Shown: positions 27,779-35,167 of the stretch, piece after piece | Layout of the letters: the number at the start of each line of letters is the position of its first letter | How positions within the stretch are numbered: the first letter of the stretch is position 1 | Source of the DNA: Phytopseudomonas punonensis | GTDB taxonomy: Bacteria > Pseudomonadota > Gammaproteobacteria > Pseudomonadales > Pseudomonadaceae | Reading direction: 5' to 3' | NCBI RefSeq assembly: GCF_900142655.1 | Contig: NZ_FRBQ01000007.1 | Span: 62,001-126,000 of the forward strand | Length of the DNA stretch: 64,000 nucleotides | Translations under genes and position numbers: made by a program | Notes under the pieces: generated by a model | What the model saw: the letters and a program-made list of their open reading frames with translations, nothing else | The model's database searches: none | What the model was told of the DNA's origin: nothing

Positions 27779-28966
27779 ATGCATCGATCCCTTTGCTGTT
27801 TGTGCCTGTCGCTGCTGGCGCTGCTTTGTGCTGCCTGCTCACCGCCAGCGTCAGCACCGCTTGATCAGCAGGTCTACATCTGGCAACGGCAATGGCAGCC
27901 CGCCCATCGTCAGGTACTTGCTCAGACCAGGAATGACTTCACCACCCTCCGCGTACTCGCCTTGCAGTTTCACCCCAAGGTGGGCTGGGCCAGGGCCTAT
28001 CCCGACCTGCAGCAACTGATCGCCGATGGTCGCCCGGTGGTGATGGTGATACGACTCGACGGGCAATTGCCGCAACCAGATCAGGCGCAGACTCTCAGCC
28101 AAACGGACAGCCTGCTGACTGAATGGCAGGCCAGCGGAGTCAACGTGCAGGGTGTGGAAATCGATCACGACTGCGCAAGCGCCCGGCTGCCTGCCTACAC
28201 CGACCTGCTGGCAGCACTGCGCCCCACGTTGCCGGCCGGCCTCGCGCTGAGCATCACCGCCCTGCCCACCTGGTTGAATAGCCCAGATCTGGAAGCCCTG
28301 CTGCGCCAGGTCGACAGCTCGGTGCTGCAGGTGCATGCCATCAACGATCCACGCGATGGTTTGTTCGCCCCACAGCAGGCGCAGCGCTGGGCCGAGGCCT
28401 ATGGCAAACGCAGCGAAAAACCCTTCATGCTGGCGCTGCCCGCCTACGGCGTCGCCTTGATCGACGCCTCACGCCAGGTCGAGAGCGAAGCCCCGCTGGA
28501 TGCCGGCGGAAGCCGCCGTGAGCTGCTTGCCGACCCGCAGCAAGTTGCCAACCTTCTGACCAGCCTGCACGAGCGCCGTCCGGAAAACCTGCACGGCATC
28601 ATCTGGTTCCGCCTGCCGCTGCCGGGTGACCGCCGCGCCTGGCCGTTGGCGACTCTGCAAGCGGTGATGCATGGGCAGCCCCTGAGCGCCGTGATCACTG
28701 TGGACGTGAACCAGGCCGGCCCTCTGCGTGAGTTGACGCTGGTGAGCAACGGCAATCGCGACGCAGGGCTACCAGAGCGCGTCAGCCTGGCTGGCAGCCA
28801 CTGCGAAGCAGCCGACGCCGTCGCAGACTATCGCCTGGAGCAGAGCGAAAATGGTCCGGTATTCGTTCGCAAACAACCCGCACGTCTCGCAGCAGGGCAA
28901 CGCCAGGCACTGGGCTGGGCACGCTGCAGCCTGTTCGACCAAGGAGCAATTCATGTTTCACCCTGA
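27779..28966 (+). CDS. DUF3142 domain lipoprotein
   Basis: A 395-aa protein of the DUF3142 family, function unknown. It has a lipoprotein signal with lipobox CAAC (Cys at 20 of MHRSLCCLCLSLLALLCAAC), so it should be anchored in the envelope. The body begins VYIWQRQW and alternates short hydrophobic strands with helices in a TIM-barrel-like rhythm; GVEIDHDCAS around residue 125 (acidic Glu/Asp on a strand end) and LALSITALPTWL are reminiscent of glycoside-hydrolase barrels, an inference only. No clear ribosome site precedes the ATG. It overlaps the next gene by 14 nt, so the two are a unit. Confidence 0.8.
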   Translation: MHRSLCCLCLSLLALLCAACSPPASAPLDQQVYIWQRQWQPAHRQVLAQTRNDFTTLRVLALQFHPKVGWARAYPDLQQLIADGRPVVMVIRLDGQLPQPDQAQTLSQTDSLLTEWQASGVNVQGVEIDHDCASARLPAYTDLLAALRPTLPAGLALSITALPTWLNSPDLEALLRQVDSSVLQVHAINDPRDGLFAPQQAQRWAEAYGKRSEKPFMLALPAYGVALIDASRQVESEAPLDAGGSRRELLADPQQVANLLTSLHERRPENLHGIIWFRLPLPGDRRAWPLATLQAVMHGQPLSAVITVDVNQAGPLRELTLVSNGNRDAGLPERVSLAGSHCEAADAVADYRLEQSENGPVFVRKQPARLAAGQRQALGWARCSLFDQGAIHVSP

Positions 28967-31133
28967 GTGGCAACGCCGACTGCTGAGTGTCGGTTTTGGC
29001 TTATTGCTGCCGCTGTCCCCTGCCGTCGCCTGCGGACCGGATTTCCCCTACCTGCTGCTCAATGATCGCCAAAATGCTCTGGCGCAGCTGCCCGAAGGCA
29101 GCTTCACGCAAGAGATTCGCAACCTTGGCACGGCGATTCCCGGTCTGGGTGGGGCCAGTGAAGCGACACTGCCTCAGTACTGGGGCAGCAACGACCGCCT
29201 GCCGATGCAGCGTGATGAGGTGGAGAAAGCACAGTTGCAGGACGGCCTCTTCGAACGCGTTCAGCAGTTGCGTGCATTCACCGCAGCGACCGAAGTGGAA
29301 AGCCAGGGCGTCGAGCTGCCGGCCGAGCTGCGCCTGTACACGGCTGGCGCCGTGGCCTTCGCCCAGGGCGATCATCGGCAGGCCGCCGAGTACTTCCAGC
29401 GCGTACTGGCCTTGCCTGCAGAGCAACGCAAGTTGCGCAGCACCTGGGCAGCCTATTCCCTGGGCCGTAGCCTGGCCTTTATGAGCGGCGAGGCAACCGA
29501 CGCTAGCGAGCCCGACCTGCCGCAACGAGCGGCCGCGGCCTTCGAGCAAACGCGCCAGTTGGCGATCGAAGGTTTCGACGACCCGCTCGAACTGGCCATT
29601 GCCAGCCTCGGCGAAGAGGCGCGGCTGCATTTGCAAGCGGATGCCTGGAGCCAGGCCATCGTCCTTTACGCCAGCCAGGCCATTCATGGCTCCGAAACCG
29701 GCACCAGCTCGTTGCGCGAGGTCGGCGCCGATCTCGCGGCTCTGGATGACCAACACCTGCTGCCGCTGCTGCATCAGCAGGCGGTGCGCCAGTTGCTCAG
29801 CGCCATGCTGCTGGCCGGCATCCAATCTTCGTCGCTTCCCGCAGAGCGCCTGCTGAGGCTGATTCAGCAGACGGGCATCCAGCAACTGGACGATGCCGAC
29901 CGACTCGCAGCCATCGCTTATCGCGAAGGGGATTACACCACCGCTCAGCGTTTTCTCGATCGCGCCGCCGGTAGCGGCCTGGCCTGGTGGCTGCGGGCCA
30001 AAATGGCGCTTCGTGCAGGTGACAGCCAAGCCGCCAGCCAGGCTTATGCCGAGGCGGCCAAAGGTTTTCCGGAAGACGAGAACTGGGGCTGGCGACGTAA
30101 CGGCGACTGGCTGAACGAAACCCTGAAGCCCAGGTGCCGTATCGAAGGTGAGTCGGCGATTCTCGCCCTCGAGCGTGGTGACTACCTGCAGGCTTTCGAG
30201 CAGCTCTATCGCGGCGGTGATCTTTACTGGGAGGACGCTGCTGCCGTGGCCGAACGCGTACTGACCACCGATGAACTCAAAGGCTACGTCGACAGCCACG
30301 TCACCAGCGCCCCGGCGCCTGCCGACGGCGAACCCTGGAGTTACTGGGATCGTCCGCCGGCTCTGCGCCTGCGAGAACTGCTGGCACGCCGTCTGATGCG
30401 CGACGGCCGTTATGACGAAGCGCGTGGCTACTTTGCCCAGGCCGAACAACGGCAGGCCGCAGGCGCCTATCAGCAGGCGCGCCAGCGCGCGCAAAGCGCC
30501 TGGACCGACATCGGCCGCGCCGAGGCCTATTTCCAGGCTGCCAGCATTCTTCGCCGCCAAGGCATGGAACTGCTGGGCTACGAACTGGGGCCGGATAACT
30601 ACGTTTACGCAGGCAACTACCCCGAACGCTACAACAGTGCAGAGGTGGTCCCAGACGCTGGACCGGTTGCGACGGCTGGCCTGCTATCGGCAGCAGAGGT
30701 GCAGCGCTGGAATGCCAGTGCCGCCGAACCCTATCGACGCTTCCATTACCGCTGGATAGCGGCGGATCTGGCCAGCAGTGCGGCTGACCTGCCGCCGGAA
30801 CGCAGCCAGGCGTTTGCCAGCACCTTGTGCGCCGCCACCGACTGGCTGATCAATGTCGACCCGCAACGCGCACAGAGCTATTACCGCCGTTACGTGGAGC
30901 ACGGCGCCTTACGGCTGCCGCCAGCACCGGCCTTCGTGTTCGGAGTGGGCGCCTGCGAGACGCCGGATTTCCAGGCCGCACGCAAGCGGCAATGGATCGA
31001 GCGCGGCCAGGCCATCAGCCAAGCCGCACGCGAACACCGAATCGCGCTGGCAGCACTCACGCTGATGATCGCCGGCGCCGCCGTCTACTGGCGACGCCGC
31101 GCTAAAAAAGCGGCTGGCAATACGAGCTCATGA
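28953..31133 (+). CDS. Large envelope protein with helical repeats, unknown function
   Basis: A 726-aa protein starting at the ATG at 28953 (AAGGAG upstream). A signal sequence ends at PAVACGPDFPY; the cysteine there could be lipidated, though the -3 residue is Ala. The middle is alpha-helical and Ala/Leu/Gln-rich with TPR-like repeats, e.g. AQGDHRQAAEYFQRVLAL near residue 140 and REGDYTTAQRFLDRA near 325. A C-terminal hydrophobic segment (about 695-713) followed by RRRAKKA would anchor the tail in the inner membrane. I do not recognise a characterised homologue. It is coupled to the DUF3142 lipoprotein by a 14-nt overlap, so the two probably act together in the envelope. Confidence 0.8.
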   Translation: MFHPEWQRRLLSVGFGLLLPLSPAVACGPDFPYLLLNDRQNALAQLPEGSFTQEIRNLGTAIPGLGGASEATLPQYWGSNDRLPMQRDEVEKAQLQDGLFERVQQLRAFTAATEVESQGVELPAELRLYTAGAVAFAQGDHRQAAEYFQRVLALPAEQRKLRSTWAAYSLGRSLAFMSGEATDASEPDLPQRAAAAFEQTRQLAIEGFDDPLELAIASLGEEARLHLQADAWSQAIVLYASQAIHGSETGTSSLREVGADLAALDDQHLLPLLHQQAVRQLLSAMLLAGIQSSSLPAERLLRLIQQTGIQQLDDADRLAAIAYREGDYTTAQRFLDRAAGSGLAWWLRAKMALRAGDSQAASQAYAEAAKGFPEDENWGWRRNGDWLNETLKPRCRIEGESAILALERGDYLQAFEQLYRGGDLYWEDAAAVAERVLTTDELKGYVDSHVTSAPAPADGEPWSYWDRPPALRLRELLARRLMRDGRYDEARGYFAQAEQRQAAGAYQQARQRAQSAWTDIGRAEAYFQAASILRRQGMELLGYELGPDNYVYAGNYPERYNSAEVVPDAGPVATAGLLSAAEVQRWNASAAEPYRRFHYRWIAADLASSAADLPPERSQAFASTLCAATDWLINVDPQRAQSYYRRYVEHGALRLPPAPAFVFGVGACETPDFQAARKRQWIERGQAISQAAREHRIALAALTLMIAGAAVYWRRRAKKAAGNTSS

Positions 31134-31151
31134 GGGCCAGTGATCGCATGC

Positions 31152-31325
31152 TCAGGGGCTGATACTGAAATCGCAGCAGGCCGCATCGGCCTCGCGGCGG
31201 CGGGCGCGGCGGGCTTTCACCAGGCGTGGCAGCACATCGAGAAGCGGCTGGCGCTTGCGCTCGATGCCCAGGCGGTCCACTTGCGAGAAACTGGCTTTGG
31301 CGATGATGTCGTAGAACAGCAGCAT
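31152..31325 (-). CDS. 57-codon conserved-looking small protein
   Basis: Minus-strand reading frame of 57 codons, MLLFYDIIAKASFSQVDRLG... ending CCDFSISP, with a highly basic middle (KARRARRREAD). GGAGA lies 8 nt before the ATG. Its amphipathic, codon-regular sequence and the Anr-like box (31383-31396) at promoter distance argue that it is real; it occupies the place of one of the small hypothetical genes I remember next to P. aeruginosa radA. Function unknown; two adjacent cysteines near the end could bind metal. It lies downstream of radA on the same strand but probably has its own promoter. Confidence 0.65.
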   Translation of the reverse strand: MLLFYDIIAKASFSQVDRLGIERKRQPLLDVLPRLVKARRARRREADAACCDFSISP

Positions 31326-31382
31326 GATGGCGTCTCCTCTGTGGGTACGCCTTCATCCTGCGACCAGCGCCCTACCCCGCCA

Positions 31383-31396
31383 TTGACGCGGATCAA
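31383..31396 (-). promoter_or_regulatory. Anr/Dnr-like box upstream of the 57-codon gene
   Basis: TTGACGCGGATCAA matches the FNR-family consensus TTGAT-N4-ATCAA at 9 of 10 positions. Its centre is 64 nt from the ATG at 31325; a class II promoter (box at -41.5) would start transcription near 31348 with a 23-nt leader. The -10 predicted by that spacing (31355-31360, CAGGAT on the minus strand) is weak. Confidence 0.6.
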
Positions 31397-31432
31397 TAGC
31401 TGCCAGGCGCCCCTAGCGGCAGAACGCCGCAG

Positions 31433-32800
31433 TCACTCGAACAGCGCGTCGAGCGCTTGCTCCAGGCGCGTCACCGCGACTACCTGCAAACCAGCCGGCG
31501 CCTCTTTCGGGGCATTGCCCTTGGGCACGATGGCGCGTTTGAAGCCGTGCTTGGCGGCCTCCTTCAAACGCTCCTGGCCGCTCGGCACCGGGCGGATTTC
31601 GCCGGACAAACCAACCTCACCAAACACCAACAGATCGTGAGGCAGCGGCCGGTTGCGCAGGCTGGAAATCACCGCTGCCATCAGCGCCAGGTCGGAGGCG
31701 GTTTCTAGTACCTTCACGCCGCCGACCACGTTGAGAAACACGTCCTGGTCGTAAGTGGGAATGCCGCCATGACGGTGCAATACGGCGAGCAGCATGGCCA
31801 GGCGGTTCTGGTCCAGGCCCAAGGTGACGCGGCGCGGGTTGGCCATATGGCTGGTGTCGACCAGCGCCTGCACTTCCACCAGCATTGGCCGGGTACCTTC
31901 CCAGGTGGCCATGACGATACTGCCCGGCACCTCCTCCTGGGCGCGGGTGAGAAAGATCGCCGAGGGGTTGCTGACTTCCTTGAGGCCCTTGTCGGTCATG
32001 CCGAACACGCCCAGCTCGTTGATCGCGCCGAAGCGGTTCTTCACCGCACGCAGCAGACGCAGGCGGCCATCGGGGTCGCCCTCGAAATACAGCACGGTGT
32101 CGACCATATGTTCGAGCACCCGCGGCCCGGCCAGCGAGCCTTCCTTGGTCACGTGGCCGACCAGGAAGATCGCCGTGCCGCTCTGCTTGGCGAACCGCAC
32201 CAGCAGTGCCGCGCTTTCGCGCACCTGGGCGACGCCGCCGGGCGCGGATTGCAGCTGTTCGGTGAAGATGGTCTGGATCGAGTCGATCACCATCACCTTG
32301 GGCTTTTCGTGGCGGGCGGTGGCGATGATGCTTTCGATGCAGGTTTCGGTCATCACCTTGAGCTTGTCTTCCGGCAGGCCCAGACGGCGGGCGCGCATCG
32401 CCACCTGCTGCTGGGATTCCTCACCGGTGACGTACAGCGCCGGGAAGCGCTGGGCGACGTTGCACAGGGTCTGCAGCAGGATGGTCGATTTGCCGATACC
32501 CGGATCGCCGCCGATCAGCACCACCGAGCCATCCACCAGGCCGCCGCCCAGTACCCGATCGAGCTCGGCCGATGCGGTGGAGAAGCGCGCAACTTCCTCG
32601 ACGCTGACTTCGGCCAGGGTCTTCAACTGCGCCTGCTGCCCGGTCCACCCCGTTCGGCCACTGGGCGCTGCCGCACCACCGGCTTCGATCATGGTTTCGG
32701 TCAGGGTATTCCAGGCGCCGCATTCGCCGCATTGCCCGGCCCATTTGGGAAAGGTCGCGCCGCACTCGGTGCAGCCGTACAAGCGTTTGGCCTTGGCCAT
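31433..32800 (-). CDS. radA: DNA repair protein RadA
   Basis: RecA-like ATPase that drives branch migration of recombination intermediates. The 455-aa protein has an N-terminal zinc finger (C10, C13, C24, C27), Walker A GGDPGIGKS at residues 97-105, the RadA-specific KNRFG motif around residue 253 and a C-terminal Lon-protease-like domain (about 285-455, with GGVKV and SLRNRPLP). All expected motifs and length are present. In P. aeruginosa the same neighbourhood carries mapZ and radA. Confidence 0.97.
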   Translation of the reverse strand: MAKAKRLYGCTECGATFPKWAGQCGECGAWNTLTETMIEAGGAAAPSGRTGWTGQQAQLKTLAEVSVEEVARFSTASAELDRVLGGGLVDGSVVLIGGDPGIGKSTILLQTLCNVAQRFPALYVTGEESQQQVAMRARRLGLPEDKLKVMTETCIESIIATARHEKPKVMVIDSIQTIFTEQLQSAPGGVAQVRESAALLVRFAKQSGTAIFLVGHVTKEGSLAGPRVLEHMVDTVLYFEGDPDGRLRLLRAVKNRFGAINELGVFGMTDKGLKEVSNPSAIFLTRAQEEVPGSIVMATWEGTRPMLVEVQALVDTSHMANPRRVTLGLDQNRLAMLLAVLHRHGGIPTYDQDVFLNVVGGVKVLETASDLALMAAVISSLRNRPLPHDLLVFGEVGLSGEIRPVPSGQERLKEAAKHGFKRAIVPKGNAPKEAPAGLQVVAVTRLEQALDALFE

Positions 32801-32923
32801 GGAAGTCGTCCTGCCTGATGAATCGAGGCCGAAACGATACCGAAAGACTGGATAAATTTACAGACTTTCGGCATGCGGGCTATCAGCGGCCGGCGCGCTT
32901 GCCGATAATGCGGCGCTTATCTG

Positions 32924-33193
32924 CTAGGGTCTGTTGACGTTTCACGCACGGCCGCGCCGGAGCCCATTTTGTCGCGAGGCAAGGCACGAGCCGCGAAGTT
33001 TGGCTGGCCAAATGAGCCGGCGAGAAACGCCGCATCGCGACAAAACGGGCCCGGCCCTGCGGGTTACGCGAGAAAGCTCGCCATGCGTCGTTGGAGGACT
33101 TGAAAAGGGGACGCCATTCCCTGCGTCCTCCGCCTTGCCTGGCGAGACTTCTCGTGGCAACGCGGCTCGCGCTGAAACGTCAACAGACCCTAG
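32924..33193. mobile_element. MITE-like structured element with 21-bp perfect terminal inverted repeats
   Basis: A 270-bp non-coding element. Its ends are perfect 21-bp inverted repeats: 32924-32944 begins CTAGGGTCTGTTGACGTTTC and its complement is 33173-33193. Imperfect pairing continues inward for about 12 bp. Inside are two further stem units: 32957-32977 with 33035-33054 (CCGG..GCCC.TTTTGTCGCGA), and 33064-33082 with 33141-33160, the latter enclosing GGAGGAC/GTCCTCC (33093-33099, 33125-33131). The whole can fold as a branched hairpin. No transposase is encoded. It ends 9 bp before the GNAT start codon. No clear target duplication beyond the CTAG ends was seen. Confidence 0.7.
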
Positions 33194-33202
33194 GTACCCA
33201 GC

Positions 33203-33688
33203 ATGTCGATCAGGCTTATCCCCACCACCGCCGAACATCTGCCGCTGATCCGCAACCTCTACCAGTTCTACGCCTACGAGTCGTCCGACTGGGAGCAGGA
33301 GGATATCGAGATCGACGGCCGCTTCTACGTGCACGAGGCGCACCTGCAGCGTTACTGGCAGGACGACGGCTGGAGCGCCGGGCTGATTCTGGTCGATGAC
33401 TTCATCGCCGGCTTTCTGTTGCTGGAAGCCTGCGACGACCAGGGCGTTGCCGAGATGGAGTTCGCCGACCTGTTCCTGCTCAAGAAATACCGCCGCCTGG
33501 GCATCGGCCGCGCGCTGCTGCAACAGACCGTCAGCGACGGGCGCCGGTGGCTGCTGTGTTGTTATGAGCAGGATGAAGTGGGTAATGGGTTCTGCACGCA
33601 GGTGTTGAGTGAACTGCCGTACAAGGTGCGCGAGTTGGCTAAAGAGCTGGAAGAGCCGGGGCTGCGGCGCTTTGTGGTGCAAGCCTGA
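33203..33688 (+). CDS. GNAT-family N-acetyltransferase
   Basis: A 161-aa acetyltransferase of the GNAT fold. The acetyl-CoA loop is recognisable as LFLLKKYRRLGIGRALLQQ (motif A, RxxGxG, about residues 93-111), preceded by a strand EMEFADLF. The substrate is unknown. The ATG at 33203 lies immediately after the right end of the structured repeat, so leader and perhaps promoter are supplied or disrupted by that element; the ribosome site (CTAGG) is poor. Neighbours do not suggest a pathway. Confidence 0.8.
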   Translation: MSIRLIPTTAEHLPLIRNLYQFYAYESSDWEQEDIEIDGRFYVHEAHLQRYWQDDGWSAGLILVDDFIAGFLLLEACDDQGVAEMEFADLFLLKKYRRLGIGRALLQQTVSDGRRWLLCCYEQDEVGNGFCTQVLSELPYKVRELAKELEEPGLRRFVVQA

Positions 33689-33731
33689 TTGCCAGTAGAG
33701 ATGGAGAACGCGGGTTACGCCTGCCGCTAAC

Positions 33732-33784
33732 CCAGGCTACAGAAGCCAGCCCGTAGCCTGGCGTTGAGCGAAGCGATACCCAGG
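33732..33784. repeat. GTAGCCTGG-type palindromic repeat
   Basis: CCAGGCTAC (33732-33740) faces GTAGCCTGG (33753-33761), which continues GCGTTGAGCGAAGCGATACCCAGG to 33784. This belongs to the frequent Pseudomonas family of GTAGCCYGG...AGCGAAGCGAYACCC repeats; others are at 38078 and 44587-44667. Confidence 0.75.
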
Positions 33785-33835
33785 AGCCCGCGGGTAAGAC
33801 TCAGAGCATCGCCGCGCTCAACATCGGCCAGAGGC

Positions 33836-34072
33836 TCAGCCGGAAGTCAGCTCCTGCACGATCTTGTCCTTGAGCAGCACCCGCTCGCGGCGCAGGCGGC
33901 CCAGGGTTTCGTCATCGAACGGTTGGTTGCCCGACTCCAGGTCGAGGATGCGTTTGTCCAGATCCTGATAGCGGCCGACCAGACCATCGAACCCCGGATG
34001 GCTCTTGCGACGTTCGGTCAGGGCGTCGCCATACTCACGAAATTCCTCGCGCAGATTGTGTTCGGCAGTCAT
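33836..34072 (-). CDS. YdcH family small protein (DUF465)
   Basis: A 78-aa DUF465 protein from the ATG at 34072 (GAGGAG upstream); upstream in-frame sequence is not family-like. It is almost wholly alpha-helical, with the family pattern GLVGRYQDLDKRILDLESG then LRRERVLLKDKI near the C-terminus. Function of DUF465 is unknown. It lies 74 nt behind a second DUF465 gene in the same orientation, which has an Anr-like promoter. Confidence 0.85.
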   Translation of the reverse strand: MTAEHNLREEFREYGDALTERRKSHPGFDGLVGRYQDLDKRILDLESGNQPFDDETLGRLRRERVLLKDKIVQELTSG

Positions 34073-34146
34073 GGGGCACTCCTCTCTGTTGGGGTGGTGA
34101 TCCATTGACCTTAGTCCCCCCCCACGCGACTGCCCGAAGAGCTGTA

Positions 34147-34401
34147 TCAGCCGGCGCAGTTGTTGCCGCAGTTGCAGCACTCACCACGCGCCTTGCGTTG
34201 CTGGCGCGCCAGGTCCTCGCGCAAACCGGAACGGCGCAGTTTCAGCGCAGCCAGGCTCAGCCCCTCGGGCCGTTCCAGGCCGCTCTCGATACGGGCGATA
34301 CGGCGGTCGACGTCGTCGTGCTGTTCGACCAGCGCGGCATAGGCAGGATTGCCGCGCTGGTGCGACGACATTTCGGATTGGGCTGAATAATCGATGTGCA
34401 T
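34147..34401 (-). CDS. YdcH family small protein (DUF465) with Cys-rich tail
   Basis: An 84-aa DUF465 relative: ALVEQHDDVDRRIARIESG and LKLRRSGLREDLARQ match the helical pattern of the neighbouring 78-aa paralogue. It differs by a C-terminal tail, GECCNCGNNCAG, with four cysteines in twelve residues that could bind a metal or be redox-active. GGGAG lies before the ATG. A near-consensus Anr/Dnr site with a well-spaced -10 is upstream (34460-34473), so induction at low oxygen is likely. Confidence 0.82.
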   Translation of the reverse strand: MHIDYSAQSEMSSHQRGNPAYAALVEQHDDVDRRIARIESGLERPEGLSLAALKLRRSGLREDLARQQRKARGECCNCGNNCAG

Positions 34402-34431
34402 GACAGAGGCTCCCGATAGATGAATGAGCGC

Positions 34432-34473
34432 ACTCTAGTCGGGCGAAAAAGCCCGGCTTTTGATCTCTGTCAA
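34432..34473 (-). promoter_or_regulatory. Anr/Dnr-type promoter for the DUF465 pair
   Basis: TTGATCTCTGTCAA (34460-34473) matches TTGAT-N4-ATCAA at 9 of 10 positions. A minus-strand -10-like TAGAGT is at 34432-34437, with centres 32 nt apart, exactly the class II FNR geometry. Predicted start near 34425 leaves a 24-nt leader before the ATG at 34401. Confidence 0.65.
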
Positions 34474-34688
34474 CGGCGCTCAAGGTGCCTGATGACGGGT
34501 TGTCGTACCGCGTAAAGGCCTGAAATAGAGCGTTCCACTGACTGTTCTGCAGGCATTGCCCGGTAATAAATTCGGACAATTGCCCACCATCAGGGTCACA
34601 AACCTAGTGCTGCCATGCGGCAGCACATGGCAGACAGGCAGCGGTGATTTACACTTCAGCGCACGAATCAAATCCAGGGGAGTTGCAC

Positions 34689-35102
34689 ATGAGCATCATC
34701 AACGAATTCAAGGCGTTCGCGGTCAAGGGCAATGTCGTCGACATGGCGGTCGGTATCATCATCGGCGCCGCCTTCGGCAAGATCGTCTCGTCCTTCGTCG
34801 GCGACGTGATCATGCCGCCTCTGGGCCTGCTGATCGGCGGGGTGGACTTCTCCGACCTGGCCATCACGCTCAAGGCCGCGCAAGGCGATATCCCGGCCGT
34901 GGTGCTGGCCTACGGCCGCTTCATCCAGACGGTTCTCGATTTCGTGATCGTCGCGTTCGCCATCTTCATGGGCGTCAAAGCGATCAACCGCCTCAAGCGC
35001 GAAGAAGCCGCCGCGCCTTCGGTGCCGCCGGCGCCGAGCCCCCAGGAAGTGCTGCTGACGGAAATTCGTGACCTGCTGAAAAACCAGCAGCACAAGGAAT
35101 GA
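34689..35102 (+). CDS. mscL: Large-conductance mechanosensitive channel MscL
   Basis: A 137-aa inner-membrane channel that opens under membrane tension to release solutes in hypo-osmotic shock. The amphipathic N-terminal helix (MSIINEFKAFAV), first membrane helix KGNVVDMAVGIIIGAAFG, periplasmic loop, second helix (FVIVAFAIFMGVKAINRL) and C-terminal helical bundle (LLTEIRDLLKNQ) are all present. The ATG at 34689 follows AGGGGAG; the longer open frame is not used. A strong bidirectional terminator follows. Confidence 0.97.
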   Translation: MSIINEFKAFAVKGNVVDMAVGIIIGAAFGKIVSSFVGDVIMPPLGLLIGGVDFSDLAITLKAAQGDIPAVVLAYGRFIQTVLDFVIVAFAIFMGVKAINRLKREEAAAPSVPPAPSPQEVLLTEIRDLLKNQQHKE

Positions 35103-35120
35103 GCGGCAAACGCCAGACAT

Positions 35121-35150
35121 GAAAACGGCGCCCCAAGGGGCGCCGTTTTC
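35121..35150. terminator. Bidirectional terminator after mscL
   Basis: A 14-bp perfect stem (GAAAACGGCGCCCC at 35121-35134 with its complement at 35137-35150). A/T tracts on both sides allow it to serve mscL and the convergent TerC-type gene. Confidence 0.9.
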
Positions 35151-35167
35151 ATTTCACTACCGCGCCG

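Noticed and set aside
27779..27781. Phase variation of the DUF3142 gene by the CTTGG repeat
   Set aside because: The repeat is upstream of the likely ATG, so changes in copy number would not shift the reading frame.
34105..34146. A third Anr box before the 78-aa DUF465 gene
   Set aside because: Only a TTGAC half-site is present near 34105; the gene is more simply co-transcribed from the promoter at 34432-34473.
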